From AWTP1-13 sp963814055 (lineage in GTDB: Bacteria > Pseudomonadota > Alphaproteobacteria > Rhizobiales > Hyphomicrobiaceae): a stretch of 64,000 nucleotides of DNA. A program made the translations under genes and the position numbers. The notes under the pieces were generated by a model that searched no databases, had not been told where the DNA came from, and was given only the letters and a program-made list of their open reading frames with translations. Positions 41,410 through 50,439 of the stretch are shown in pieces. The stretch spans positions 229,864-293,863 of the forward strand of contig CAWFBJ010000002.1 of NCBI GenBank assembly GCA_963814055.1, given 5' to 3'. Every line of letters starts with the position of its first letter. Position 1 is the first letter of the stretch.

Positions 41410-41883
41410 ATGCAGTCATATTCGTTCACGCTCGGCGCCTTGGCTCTTGCGCTCGGCGTGCTTGTGGCGGCGCCCTCGGGGCAAGGGCACGAGCATCTGA
41501 TGATAATGCCGGCCGATCTCAAGTGGGCCGACGTGCCCTCCCTTCCCCAAGGGGCCAAGATCGCAGTCATCGAAGGCAAGATGAGCGAGGCACAGGCGTT
41601 CACCGTGCGCCTCAGTTTCCCGGCGAACTACAAGCTGCCGGCCCACTGGCACCCGGCGGTCGAGCGTGTGACCGTGCTCTCGGGCACCTTCTACATGGGC
41701 ACGGGCGACAAGCTGGATCCAGCCAGGACGATGCCGCTAACGGCCGGGTCCATCGCCATCATGCAGCCCAAGACCAATCACTTTGCCTGGACCAAGGAAG
41801 AGACGGTGGTCCAGCTGCACGGCACCGGTCCATGGGGCATTACCTATGTAAACGAGGCTGATGATCCCAGGAAGAAGCAGTAA
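41410..41883 (+). CDS. Secreted cupin-domain protein
   Basis: The product has 157 residues. A signal peptide (FTLGALALALGVLVAA, then PSG) leads to a single cupin barrel: LPAHWHPAVERVTVLSGTFYMG contains the metal-binding H-x-H and E of cupin motif 1, and MQPKTNHFAWTKEETVVQLHG is motif 2 with its His. Cupins of this kind bind Fe, Mn or Ni and may be dioxygenases, isomerases or plain binding proteins. The ATG at 41410 is preceded by agatggaggacagcc. Context gives no clear role. Confidence 0.82.
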   Translation: MQSYSFTLGALALALGVLVAAPSGQGHEHLMIMPADLKWADVPSLPQGAKIAVIEGKMSEAQAFTVRLSFPANYKLPAHWHPAVERVTVLSGTFYMGTGDKLDPARTMPLTAGSIAIMQPKTNHFAWTKEETVVQLHGTGPWGITYVNEADDPRKKQ

Positions 41884-42028
41884 GCCTGAGCAGGCCGAGA
41901 GGGTCGACGCATGAGCAGGGCTCATAGGAGCTCTGAGAAATCCTCGCCCAGATTGTGATCTTACGGATTGGGAAAATCCAAGCGGCGCGTGCTATATGCG
42001 GCGAAACCCAAAGCTAGAGAGCCGTGAC

Positions 42029-43255
42029 ATGCAGAAGCCTGTATCTGCCGCGCCTGCGCCCACGCGGCCCCTGTGGGTCGTCGTGCTTTCGGCGGGTCTG
42101 ATCGTCGGCATCGCTATGGGCCTGCGGCAGGTCATGGGCCTCTACCTGCAGCCGATGACGACGGAGCTGGGGATCGGACGCGAGCCGTTTTCCACGTCGA
42201 TGGCTGTCGCCAATCTGATCTGGGGCATCGGCGCGGTGGCGGCCGGCATGGTGGCCGATCGCTATGGTGCTGGCCGCGTCGTGGTTGGCGGCACGCTGGC
42301 GACGATGGCGGGCCTCTATGTCATGTACACCGCCAGTACCGCTTTCGACCTGATGGTCAGCGGCGTGTTGCTCGGCATCGGCGTGAGCGGCACCGGCATT
42401 ACCGCACTCGTGGGTGCTGCGGGGCGGGCCGCGCCGCCCGACAAGCGGACGGCTGCCATCGCCTCGCTGGGAATGGCCAGCGGTATCGGCAGCTTCATCG
42501 CATTTCCATACACCCATGTGCTGATGAGCACGGTGGGATGGCAGGCAAGCCTTCTGTACCTGTCGCTAACCATGGCCCTCGTGCTGCCGCTCGCCTGGCC
42601 GCTGAGCGGGAAGCCCACATCGTCGAACCTCATTGACCATCAGTCGATGGGCGATGCGGTCAAGGAAGCCTTCACCCATCGCAGCTATCAGCTGCTCGTT
42701 ACCGGCTTTTTTGTGTGCGGCTTTCACGTCGCGTTCTATGGCGTCCATCTGCCGGCATTCGTCGCCGACAAGGGCCTCGACGCCAGCGTGGGCGTGGCGG
42801 CGCTGACAACCGTCGGATTGGCTAATCTGGTGGGCACCTATATCGCGGGGCAATCTGGCCGGTTCATCGAGAAGCGGCGGGGGCTGAGTCTTATCTACTT
42901 CGGGCGTTGCTTCGTGTTCCTCGGGCTGTTGTTCCTGCCGATCACGCCGTTCACCATCATCGCGATGAGCGCTGTTCTGGGCCTGCTATGGCTCTCCACC
43001 GTGCCTTTGACATCGAGCCTGGTGGCCACCTTCTTCGGCACCCGGTGGATGTCCATGCTGTTCGGGGTGGTATTCCTGTCGCACCAGGTGGGCTCGTTCA
43101 CGGGCCTGTGGCTGGCCGGGACCCTTTACGATCTCACCAAGTCCTATGATATGATGTGGTGGATATCGATCGCTTTGGGACTGTCCGCGGCCGCCGTCCA
43201 TTGGCCGATCCAGGAGCGTCCGGTGTCACGGCTGGCAGCAGCCAACGCAGCGTGA
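42029..43255 (+). CDS. MFS transporter, oxalate/formate- or sugar-type
   Basis: The product has 408 residues with 12 helices. It has the MFS loop motif AGMVADRYGAGRVVV after helix 2 and a later GQSGRFIEKRRGLS in the second half. It resembles uncharacterised metabolite permeases of the MFS-1 family. The ATG at 42029 gives a short polar N terminus before the first helix. A 63-residue membrane peptide begins three bases after its stop, and a periplasmic-binding-protein ABC importer follows, but a functional link is only inferred from order. Confidence 0.83.
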   Translation: MQKPVSAAPAPTRPLWVVVLSAGLIVGIAMGLRQVMGLYLQPMTTELGIGREPFSTSMAVANLIWGIGAVAAGMVADRYGAGRVVVGGTLATMAGLYVMYTASTAFDLMVSGVLLGIGVSGTGITALVGAAGRAAPPDKRTAAIASLGMASGIGSFIAFPYTHVLMSTVGWQASLLYLSLTMALVLPLAWPLSGKPTSSNLIDHQSMGDAVKEAFTHRSYQLLVTGFFVCGFHVAFYGVHLPAFVADKGLDASVGVAALTTVGLANLVGTYIAGQSGRFIEKRRGLSLIYFGRCFVFLGLLFLPITPFTIIAMSAVLGLLWLSTVPLTSSLVATFFGTRWMSMLFGVVFLSHQVGSFTGLWLAGTLYDLTKSYDMMWWISIALGLSAAAVHWPIQERPVSRLAAANAA

Positions 43256-43257
43256 GG

Positions 43258-43449
43258 ATGATGGCAAGCCAAAGCCAAATGCACGAAGCTGATACGGCCC
43301 CGCGGGATAAGATGCCCGCTGCCGTCCGGTTAGCCGTGTTCGGCGTTGTCGGCCTGTTGTTCGCCAGTGCGCTTTATCTCATCGCCGTCCGCGGGCAGGC
43401 GCTGCTGGTCGACCTGTCGGCCTTGTCCCAGCGCATCTTCTGCTTCTAG
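43258..43449 (+). CDS. Small single-helix membrane protein
   Basis: The product has 63 residues, with its start immediately after the MFS stop (the tga at 43253-43255 and the ATG at 43258 are two bases apart). It has a polar 25-residue N terminus and one hydrophobic helix (AVRLAVFGVVGLLFASALYLIAV), followed by a short amphipathic tail ending in Cys-Phe. Tight coupling to the transporter suggests a small accessory subunit. I do not recognise a family; conservation would decide whether it is real. Confidence 0.6.
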   Translation: MMASQSQMHEADTAPRDKMPAAVRLAVFGVVGLLFASALYLIAVRGQALLVDLSALSQRIFCF

Positions 43450-43505
43450 GTCGCGTGGCGCCCGAGCCCACCGGCTGTGTGCCGAAACCGCGTGCGTCCG
43501 CGTCA

Positions 43506-44408
43506 ATGCAAATAAAACACTACGGCTTGTGGCGAGGACCGCGTGTTCTCGCCGCCGCGCTGAAAGCCGCTGCCGGCGTTTGCGCCATTGCGGTTGTTGC
43601 CGCCGCGCCCGTGCAAGCTCAAGATCAGGGCAGCCCGCGCCGCATCGTGTCGCTCGACTTGTGCACCGACCAGATCCTGGTTGAGCTCGTGGGGCGCGAG
43701 CGGATCGCGGCGGTCACGCATCTGGCGGCCGATCCTGCGGTGTCGGCGATCCCGGCGAAGGCCAAGGGCATCCCCTTCACGCATGGTGCAGCCGAGGATG
43801 TGCTCCGCTACGATCCCGACCTCATCCTTGCCGGACCCTTCGGGGTCTCGGCCACAGTCAATCTATTGCGCCGGCTGCAGCGCAATGTTGTCGTGGTCCC
43901 GCAGCCGCCGGATCTCGAGGGCGTGCGTGCCGCCGTGCGCATCGTTGCGGCGGCCGTCGGCGAGAAGTCGAAAGGCGAGGCGATGATCGCCGCGTTCGAC
44001 AGGCGGCTGGCAGGTCTCGTGCCCCCGGCCGGCGCGGTGCAACCCACGGCAATCATCTACCAGGTCGGCGGGTCGGTCTCAGGCCCCGGCAGTCTGGCCG
44101 AGGCGGCGCTCGTGGCGGCCGGGTTTCGCAACAAGGCCGCCGAATACCGCCTCACGCGCAACGGACAGGTGCCGCTCGAACTGCTGGTGGCTGCGCCGCC
44201 GGATCTCCTCGTGCTGTCGAGTGCCATGGACGAGTACCGCACCGCCCTTGCCGACAATTTGCGTCATCCGGTGCTGCGGCGCCTGCGACAGCACCATGCC
44301 TCGCTGGAACTGCCCTGGCAGTTGTGGCTGTGCGGCACGCCACATATTGCCGACGCGATCGAGCGTTTGGCAGAAGCACGAAACAAGCTCGGGGCGGCCG
44401 CGCGATGA
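43506..44408 (+). CDS. ABC importer periplasmic binding protein, BtuF/FecB type
   Basis: The product has 300 residues. A signal peptide (VCAIAVVAAAPVQAQ) is followed by a TroA/BtuF-like bilobal fold: RRIVSLDLCTDQILVELVG, RYDPDLILAGPFG and ADNLRHPVLRRLRQHH. Proteins of this type bind cobalamin, ferric siderophores or haem. The stop overlaps the permease start by four bases (ATGA), so the three ABC genes form a single translationally coupled unit. No TonB receptor and no cobalamin riboswitch is visible nearby, so the substrate stays open. Confidence 0.87.
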   Translation: MQIKHYGLWRGPRVLAAALKAAAGVCAIAVVAAAPVQAQDQGSPRRIVSLDLCTDQILVELVGRERIAAVTHLAADPAVSAIPAKAKGIPFTHGAAEDVLRYDPDLILAGPFGVSATVNLLRRLQRNVVVVPQPPDLEGVRAAVRIVAAAVGEKSKGEAMIAAFDRRLAGLVPPAGAVQPTAIIYQVGGSVSGPGSLAEAALVAAGFRNKAAEYRLTRNGQVPLELLVAAPPDLLVLSSAMDEYRTALADNLRHPVLRRLRQHHASLELPWQLWLCGTPHIADAIERLAEARNKLGAAAR

Positions 44409-45406
44409 GCCTGATGCCGGCACGCGCCAGCGCGGAGATCGCACCGCCCTATTTGCTTGGGGTATTGGGAGCGGCGACCGTCGTGGCGTTTTTGATCTCG
44501 CTGGCGGTGGGCCCGTCGGGGTTTGGATTCGGCCCGACAGGCGAAGCCGGCTCGCTCATCTTCTGGGAGATCCGTCTGCCGCGCGCGATCCTCGGTGCGC
44601 TTGTCGGCGCGACGCTGGGGTTGTCAGGCGCGGCGCTGCAGGGCTACCTGCGCAACCCGCTGGCCGAGCCGAGCCTGGTCGGCGTTTCGGGCGGCGCGGC
44701 TCTGGGGGCGGTGCTGGCAATCCATCTCGGATGGTCGCAGGCGCTCGCCCTGGCGCTGCCGGCCGGCGGATTGATCGGCGCGGCCGTCGCGATGCTGGCC
44801 GTGGTCGCGCTGGCTGGCGCGCATGGCGGGCCGGTGACGCTCATCCTTGCGGGCCTTGCGGTGTCGGGTATCGCAACGGCGCTCATCTCACTCGCTCTCA
44901 ACCTGTCGCAGAATCCGTTTGCTTCCGTCGAGATGGTGTTCTGGCTGATGGGGTCGCTGGCCGATCGCAGTCTGACTCAGGTATGGCTAGCGGCGCCATT
45001 GATGTTGATTGGCATGGGCGGGTTGCTTCTGGTGGGGCGCGCGCTGGATGCGCTGACGCTGGGGGAGGATGCGGCGCGCAGCATGGGGATCGATCTCGCG
45101 CGGACGCGCTGGATCATCGTCGCAAGCACCGCGCTCAGCGTCGGTGCGGCCACCGCCGTGACGGGTGTCATAGGCTTCGTTGGCTTGCTGGTGCCGCATG
45201 TGCTGCGTCCGTTCGCCGGTCACAGGCCGGGACTATTGCTGCCAGCCAGTGCACTCGCCGGTGCCGTGTTCCTACTCGTGGCCGATACCGGATTGCGCCT
45301 GGTGCAGCCCTGGATGGAGCTCAGGATCGGCGTGCTTACGGCGCTCATCGGAGCTCCGTTCTTTGTCTGGCTCGTGCTCAAGACTCGCGCGGAGCTGGCA
45401 CCATGA
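44405..45406 (+). CDS. ABC importer permease, FecCD/BtuC type
   Basis: The product has 333 residues with about 10 helices. Conserved FecCD features: RLPRAILGALVGATLGLSGA, LAEPSLVGVSGGAALGAV, and TAVTGVIGFVGLLVPHVLRP, the loop that contacts the ATPase, near residue 245. The start overlaps the binding-protein stop and the gene overlaps the ATPase start by four bases. It forms the transmembrane part of a siderophore or cobalamin importer. Confidence 0.92.
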   Translation: MSLMPARASAEIAPPYLLGVLGAATVVAFLISLAVGPSGFGFGPTGEAGSLIFWEIRLPRAILGALVGATLGLSGAALQGYLRNPLAEPSLVGVSGGAALGAVLAIHLGWSQALALALPAGGLIGAAVAMLAVVALAGAHGGPVTLILAGLAVSGIATALISLALNLSQNPFASVEMVFWLMGSLADRSLTQVWLAAPLMLIGMGGLLLVGRALDALTLGEDAARSMGIDLARTRWIIVASTALSVGAATAVTGVIGFVGLLVPHVLRPFAGHRPGLLLPASALAGAVFLLVADTGLRLVQPWMELRIGVLTALIGAPFFVWLVLKTRAELAP

Positions 45407-46176
45407 AGGTAGAGGCGCGAGGTTTGCGGGTCCGCCTGAAAACCCGCGACGTGCTGCAGGGCATCGATGCGGTTGCGCATCCGGGCCAACTTACCGCCAT
45501 CATCGGTCCTAACGGCGCCGGCAAGACCACGCTGTTGAAGGCGTTTGCGGGTCTGTTGACACCAGCCGGCGGCGCGGCGCTGCTCGATGGCCGTTCCCTC
45601 GCCGATTGGGATCGGCAAGCGCTGGCGCGTGCCCTTGCCTATCTGCCGCAAGAGCGAATTGTGCATTGGGCGCTCACCGTGCGCGCCGTGGTGGCGCTCG
45701 GGCGTCTGCCGTACCGGCCGCTCGGCGCCGGTGAGAGCGTGGCGGATGCTGCGGCTATCGACACCGCGCTGGCCGCGATGGATGCCGGGCACCTGGCGCC
45801 GCGTCCGGTGCTCGAACTGTCTGGGGGCGAACGTGCGCGGGTGCTGGTGGCGCGCGCGCTTGCCCAGGAGCCTCGCGTTCTGCTGGCTGACGAGCCGGCT
45901 GCCGGTCTCGATCCCGCGCATCAGCTTTCTCTTTTCCGTCACCTCGCAGCGCTTGCGGCGTCCGGACGCACGGTGGTTGTCGCCCTGCACGATCTGTCGC
46001 TTGCTGCGCGTTTCTGCCACAGCGTCATCCTTGTGCACGGTGGACGGGCAATTGCCGCTGGAGCGCCATCGGATGTTCTAACGCCTGAGCATCTTGCCAC
46101 CGCGTACGGCATTACCGCCCGTTATCACCTGCTCGACGGCGTGCCCGTTGTGCTGCCCCTCGACGTGCTGCCATGA
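45403..46176 (+). CDS. ABC importer ATPase, FecE/BtuD type
   Basis: The product has 257 residues. Walker A is GPNGAGKTTLLKAFA (about residue 36), the signature loop is LELSGGERARVLVARALA, Walker B is RVLLADEPAAGLDP and the switch is VVALHDLSLAARFCH. Together with the two upstream genes it forms a complete type II ABC importer: binding protein, permease and ATPase in one operon with four-base overlaps. The gene starts at ATG 45403. Confidence 0.92.
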   Translation: MKVEARGLRVRLKTRDVLQGIDAVAHPGQLTAIIGPNGAGKTTLLKAFAGLLTPAGGAALLDGRSLADWDRQALARALAYLPQERIVHWALTVRAVVALGRLPYRPLGAGESVADAAAIDTALAAMDAGHLAPRPVLELSGGERARVLVARALAQEPRVLLADEPAAGLDPAHQLSLFRHLAALAASGRTVVVALHDLSLAARFCHSVILVHGGRAIAAGAPSDVLTPEHLATAYGITARYHLLDGVPVVLPLDVLP

Positions 46177-46215
46177 TGCGGCCCTGTTGGTTGCCTTGAT
46201 GCGCGTCGGCAACGA

Positions 46216-47319
46216 ATGGGGGCACGTGTCGTGAGCATGTTCCGGCGGCAGCAGCGCCTCAATCTGGCGCTCGAGGGGGGTGGGGCGCATGGCGCCTTCA
46301 CCTGGGGCGTGCTCGATCGCCTGCTCGAAGACGAGACGCTCGACATCGCGTGGATCAGCGCCACCAGCGCCGGCGCCGTCAACGCCGTGGCGCTGGCTGC
46401 CGGATTGGTAGAGGACGGTCGGACGGGCGCTCGCGCCAGGCTAAGGGCGGTATGGGAAGCCGTGGCCAAGGCCGGCGTGTCCGATCTCTTGCGTCTGAAC
46501 CCATGGCTGGCGAGCATCAGCCGCTCCAATGCGCTGGCTCAGGTCGCCTCGCTGTTCTCGCCCTATGACTTCAATCCGCTGGGCCTGGATCCCTTCCGCA
46601 AGCTGCTGGAAGCCCATATCGATTTCGCCGCCCTGCGTGCGTCAGGCGGTCCCGAGCTGCTGATTGCCGCCACGGACGTGACGACCGGGCGCCCGCGCCT
46701 GTTCCGGCGCCACGAAATCTCGGTGGAAGCAGTTTTGGCTTCGGCCTGTCTGCCCACCATTCACCACGCGGTGTCCATCGGCGGTCAGGCGTACTGGGAC
46801 GGCGGCTTTTCCGCCAATCCCGACTTGGTGACGCTCGGCCGCGAGAGCCCTGTCGGCGACACGCTGATCGTCAAGCTCACCGCGCTCGACAGGGACGGCG
46901 TGCCGATGAGTGCCAGGGAGATTGCAGCGCGTGCCAACCAGATCACCTTCAGCCAGCCGATGCTGCGCGACGTCGAACTGATCGAGACCGTGCGGCGGTT
47001 GAGCAGCCGCTGGACCCGCCGCAGCAGTCCTGGCGATGCGCGGCTCGCGCGCCATCGCTTTCACATGATTGAGGCCGGCCGGTTCACGGGCGCGCTGGCG
47101 CCCGAGAGCAAGGGCAAGCCCGACATCGAGCTGCTGACCTATCTGCACGGCGCCGCGCGGAGCGAAACCGAAAAATGGCTCGCCCGCCACCGTGGTAGCA
47201 TCGGGCGCCGGAGCAGCGTCGATCTCGCGCGGCAATTCCTGACGCCGCGCTCGGCGGCTGGATTGTCCTCAGCGCCGTCGTCACCTTCCGACAGCCGCTC
47301 CCCGACAGAGGCCGCCTGA
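46216..47319 (+). CDS. Patatin-like phospholipase
   Basis: The product has 367 residues. Patatin blocks are visible: oxyanion-hole LALEGGGAHGAFTWGVLDRLL, the nucleophile elbow ISATSAGAVNAVALAAG (the Ser is in A-T-S-A-G in place of the usual G-T-S-A-G) and the Asp of the Ser-Asp dyad in YWDGGFSANPDL. Members are acyl hydrolases acting on phospholipids. The start at 46216 is tentative; a GTG at 46231 is an alternative. It is separated from the importer ATPase by 39 bases and is probably unrelated in function. Confidence 0.87.
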   Translation: MGARVVSMFRRQQRLNLALEGGGAHGAFTWGVLDRLLEDETLDIAWISATSAGAVNAVALAAGLVEDGRTGARARLRAVWEAVAKAGVSDLLRLNPWLASISRSNALAQVASLFSPYDFNPLGLDPFRKLLEAHIDFAALRASGGPELLIAATDVTTGRPRLFRRHEISVEAVLASACLPTIHHAVSIGGQAYWDGGFSANPDLVTLGRESPVGDTLIVKLTALDRDGVPMSAREIAARANQITFSQPMLRDVELIETVRRLSSRWTRRSSPGDARLARHRFHMIEAGRFTGALAPESKGKPDIELLTYLHGAARSETEKWLARHRGSIGRRSSVDLARQFLTPRSAAGLSSAPSSPSDSRSPTEAA

Positions 47320-47524
47320 GGGTCAGTTGGGTTGTTGCTCTGATCCTTTGACGCTACGTCTCAACTTCACATACTGCGTTGTGCAAATTTACCGGCGTCC
47401 CTGGCATACCTTGCACCACCGGCACCGAAGAATTGAGGTGCACGTCGCAATCGTGCTAAGGCGAGATTCTGGACAGGTGCGGGAAACCTGTTTGCGGGGT
47501 TAGTCCAAGGGAAGCGCCTTAGCT

Positions 47525-48826
47525 GTGAACGAGAATCCGTCTGCGCAATCGGCTCATGCCGCTGCGCCTGCACCCCCTGTTGCGTGGAAAGCTGCCGCTG
47601 TCCTGCTGACGATGCTGGCGGCGACGACCATCCTGTCGCAGTTTTTCCGCGCCTCCACGTCGGTCATTGCGCCGGAGCTTATTCACGACCTGTCTCTTTC
47701 GCCCGAGGCGCTGGGGTTTGCCAGCGGCAGTTTCTTCCTTGCGTTGCTGCTTCCGCAGATCTTCGTCGGCGTCCTGTTCGACAGGATCGGCCCGCGCATC
47801 ACGGTCTCGGCACTGTCCGTGCTGATGGTGGCCGGTGCGCTGTTGCACTCCGTGGCGGAGTCGGGTGCCGGGCTGGCGTCGGCGCGCTTCGTCGTGGGGC
47901 TCGGTTGTGCCGGCAGCTTCATGTCGGCGGTGGTGCTCATCTCGCGCTGGTACCCCCGCCAGTCCTGGAGTATCGCGTTGAGCTGGGTATTTGCGCTCAG
48001 TCAGATCGGGTTTCTCCTTGCCGGATTGCCTCTGGCCGTTGCCAGCGAATGGATTGGCTGGCGCACGGCCTTTGTCGGCATGGCGGTTATCGCGGCGCTC
48101 GCGGGGCTGCTGTTTTATCATTTGGTGCGCGATTATCCGCCGGGACCGCGTATCGAGGAGGCGCAGGAGGAACTCGGCGCCATCGCCGGCTTGCGCCGGG
48201 TGCTTGCCACGCCCGGGCTGCTGCGTGTGCTGGCCCTGTTCCTCGTGGCCTATGCCGCGTTTGCCTCCGTCATGCTGGTGTGGGCTGGACCCTATCTGCA
48301 CGACGTGCATGGGCTCGATACCTTTGACAGAGGGCGGGTGCTGCTGGGCATGGCCCTGGTGCAGACGACCGCAGGGCTGGTCATCGGCCCGTTGGACCGG
48401 GTGTTCAACACGCGCAAGTGGGTGGCCGTCGCCAATGCCACGGTTGCGCTCGGCACGCTCATGACCTTCGCGTTGGTTCCCAACCTCTCGCTCGCGGCCG
48501 CGGTCGGCTTGTTGCTGCTGCTCAGCAGCGTGTCGGCCTACGCCAGCGTGCTGCTCGCGCATATCCGCAGTCATTTTCCCGACCATCTGGCCGGCCGGGG
48601 CGCGACCACGGGCAACATGGCCCAGCTGATCGGGGCCGCGCTGCTGCCGATCATCACCGGTTTCATCCCGCCGCTCTTTCCACATGCCGGTCCTGGCTAT
48701 TCGCTGCTGGCGTATCAATGGATCTTCGCCACGCTGGCGATTGCGCTGGCCATGGGTCTTGCCGTCTACCTGACAGCGAAGGACTCCAAGCCGCATGCAG
48801 CGCAAACGATGCCGCCCGAATCTTGA
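47525..48826 (+). CDS. MFS transporter
   Basis: The product has 433 residues from a GTG start with 12 predicted helices. The helix 2-3 loop contains FDRIGPRITVSALSVLMVAG, typical of MFS, and a matching motif (DRVFNTRKWVAVANATVALG) appears in the second half. A cytoplasmic Ala/Pro-rich N terminus precedes the first helix. Substrate is unknown. The gap before it (47320-47524, 205 bases) holds no supported gene. It is followed by an SDR dehydrogenase 92 bases later. Confidence 0.83.
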   Translation: MNENPSAQSAHAAAPAPPVAWKAAAVLLTMLAATTILSQFFRASTSVIAPELIHDLSLSPEALGFASGSFFLALLLPQIFVGVLFDRIGPRITVSALSVLMVAGALLHSVAESGAGLASARFVVGLGCAGSFMSAVVLISRWYPRQSWSIALSWVFALSQIGFLLAGLPLAVASEWIGWRTAFVGMAVIAALAGLLFYHLVRDYPPGPRIEEAQEELGAIAGLRRVLATPGLLRVLALFLVAYAAFASVMLVWAGPYLHDVHGLDTFDRGRVLLGMALVQTTAGLVIGPLDRVFNTRKWVAVANATVALGTLMTFALVPNLSLAAAVGLLLLLSSVSAYASVLLAHIRSHFPDHLAGRGATTGNMAQLIGAALLPIITGFIPPLFPHAGPGYSLLAYQWIFATLAIALAMGLAVYLTAKDSKPHAAQTMPPES

Positions 48827-48918
48827 GCCGTTCGAAAGAATGGCCGGAGGCTTGACCCCCGCCGTCCTGCTGGCTCACCATGCGGGCTCAAGAACCAAAC
48901 GGACGGGGAGGACTACGC

Positions 48919-49671
48919 ATGGCCGATCGGTTGAAGGGCAAGGTCGCATTCTGCACGGCGTCGAGCGCGGGCATCGGCCGGGCCACGGCCATGGCCTTTG
49001 CGCGCGAGGGCGCAAGTGTGATCGCCAGCGACATCAACGACGCGGCATTCGACGAACTGAAGAAGGCCGGCATGGCCGAGTGCGTGAAGCTCGACGCGCG
49101 TGATGCCAAAGCCATCGAGGCGCAGGCCAAGCGGCTGGGCGCGGTCGACGTGCTGTTCAATGCTGCGGGCTTCGTCCATCACGGCAGCGTGCTCGACTGC
49201 ACGGATGAGGAGTGGGACTTCGCCTTCGATCTCAACGTGAAGTCCATGCACCGCACCATCAAGGCGTTCCTGCCGGGCATGCTGGCGAAGGGCGGCGGTT
49301 CCATCATCAACATCGCCTCCACGGTGGGTGCCTGCAAGGCGGCGCCGAACCGATATGTCTATGGCGCAACCAAGGCCGCGGTGGTCGGGCTCACCAAGGC
49401 GGTGGCGATGGACTTCATCGGCAAGGGCATGCGCTGCAACTGCATCTGCCCGGGCACCATCCAGACGCCGTCGCTGACTGAGCGCATCAAGGCGCTCGGC
49501 AAGCAGGTGGGCGGCGAGGAGAAGGCGCGGGCGATGTTCATCGAGCGCCAGCCCATGGGCCGGCTCGGGACGGCCGAGGAGATGGCGCACGTGGCGGTCT
49601 ATCTGGCGTCTGACGAGTTCGCGTACATGACAGGCTCGTCCATCACGCCGGATGGCGGGTTCACGCTGTAA
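48919..49671 (+). CDS. Short-chain dehydrogenase/reductase
   Basis: The product has 250 residues. The Rossmann motif is FCTASSAGIGRA, the stabilising motif LFNAAGFVHHG, and the catalytic Ser-Tyr-Lys lie in IASTVGACKAAPNRYVYGATKAA. The sequence is like the DHRS6/BDH2 group, which oxidise small hydroxy acids or sugar acids. The ATG at 48919 follows ggggaggact; the in-frame ATG at 48880 gives an upstream extension without the expected start. Proximity to a DenD/OtnI pair suggests a possible joint role in sugar-acid breakdown. Confidence 0.87.
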   Translation: MADRLKGKVAFCTASSAGIGRATAMAFAREGASVIASDINDAAFDELKKAGMAECVKLDARDAKAIEAQAKRLGAVDVLFNAAGFVHHGSVLDCTDEEWDFAFDLNVKSMHRTIKAFLPGMLAKGGGSIINIASTVGACKAAPNRYVYGATKAAVVGLTKAVAMDFIGKGMRCNCICPGTIQTPSLTERIKALGKQVGGEEKARAMFIERQPMGRLGTAEEMAHVAVYLASDEFAYMTGSSITPDGGFTL

Positions 49672-50170
49672 GGGCACGTCCTCCCAAGCGCCGCCAAAGT
49701 ATGTGCGCTTCTCGCGACGCCTTCGCGGCCTGGCGCTCGACTTCATCCTGTTCCTCGTGCTCATGGTCTGCGCACTGCAGATTGCGGTGGCATTCAATCA
49801 GAACGACCTCGCGCGCGTCTTGGGTTTCGGCTTCGTGATAGGCTTCCTCCTCTATGAGCCACTGCTAGTATCGCTCTTCGGCGGCACGATCGGGCACTAC
49901 CTCAGCAACATTAAGGTTGTCGACGACCGGACCAACGGGAATGTCAGCTTCCTCAAGGCGGTCGGACGCGTTGTCATCAAGACAATCCTAGGGTGGTATT
50001 CGTTCATCTCGATGGTGGCCACGCGCCGTCATCAGGCGCTGTATGACCTGCTGACGCGATCGACCGTGCAGATTGCGATCCCGCCATCGCAAGGGGCGGC
50101 GATTTTGCGACCGAGCGCATGGAGCTCTCGAGCCCCGGCATGCCGTCGTTTTCTCGACGCATCACGATAA
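49652..50170 (+). CDS. RDD family membrane protein
   Basis: The product has 172 residues, with two to three helices (LDFILFLVLMVCALQIAVAF, FGFVIGFLLYEPLLVSLFGG) and the RDD C-terminal pattern GTIGHYLSNIKVVDDRTNGN followed by HQALYDLLTRSTVQI. RDD proteins are thought to act in ion or envelope homeostasis; the true activity is not settled. The start overlaps the SDR stop by 20 bases. The last 20 residues overlap the next open frame and may be spurious, so its true stop could lie earlier if an indel is present. Confidence 0.75.
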   Translation: MAGSRCKGTSSQAPPKYVRFSRRLRGLALDFILFLVLMVCALQIAVAFNQNDLARVLGFGFVIGFLLYEPLLVSLFGGTIGHYLSNIKVVDDRTNGNVSFLKAVGRVVIKTILGWYSFISMVATRRHQALYDLLTRSTVQIAIPPSQGAAILRPSAWSSRAPACRRFLDASR

Positions 50171-50408
50171 TCGTACTCTATCTCCTGCTAGTGTTCGCGG
50201 CTTGGATGGTCCTGTTTCATGGGCTTGTCCTTGCCGGGCTCATCTCAAACCAATGCCTTGCGCGGGAGCTGTGGTGCTCCAGAACGGACAACCTGATGAT
50301 GAGCGGCCTCGGCTTGTGCATGCTTATCGTCATGGTCGTGTGCCTTGGCTTGGGGTGGCGGGGGCGTCTTGGGGCGCGCGCATGTCTGCGTTGGACAGGC
50401 AGGCATAG
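50119..50408 (+). CDS. Small membrane protein, boundaries unclear
   Basis: The frame from 50119 encodes about 90 residues with two hydrophobic helices (ITIIVLYLLLVFAAWMVLF and LGLCMLIVMVVCLGLGW) joined by a Cys-containing loop (SNQCLARELWCSR). The frame runs without a stop into the next gene, so either its true stop was removed by an indel or it is a chance overlap. A stop exists in another frame at 50406-50408, which I used as the boundary. No family recognised. Confidence 0.45.
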
Positions 50409-50439
50409 GCGCTTTGATCGCAACCTGAGTTCGAACTGC

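Noticed and set aside
41110..42028. A cobalamin riboswitch upstream of the MFS/ABC importer block
   Set aside because: I could not find the conserved B12-box-like core or the expected multi-helix structure.
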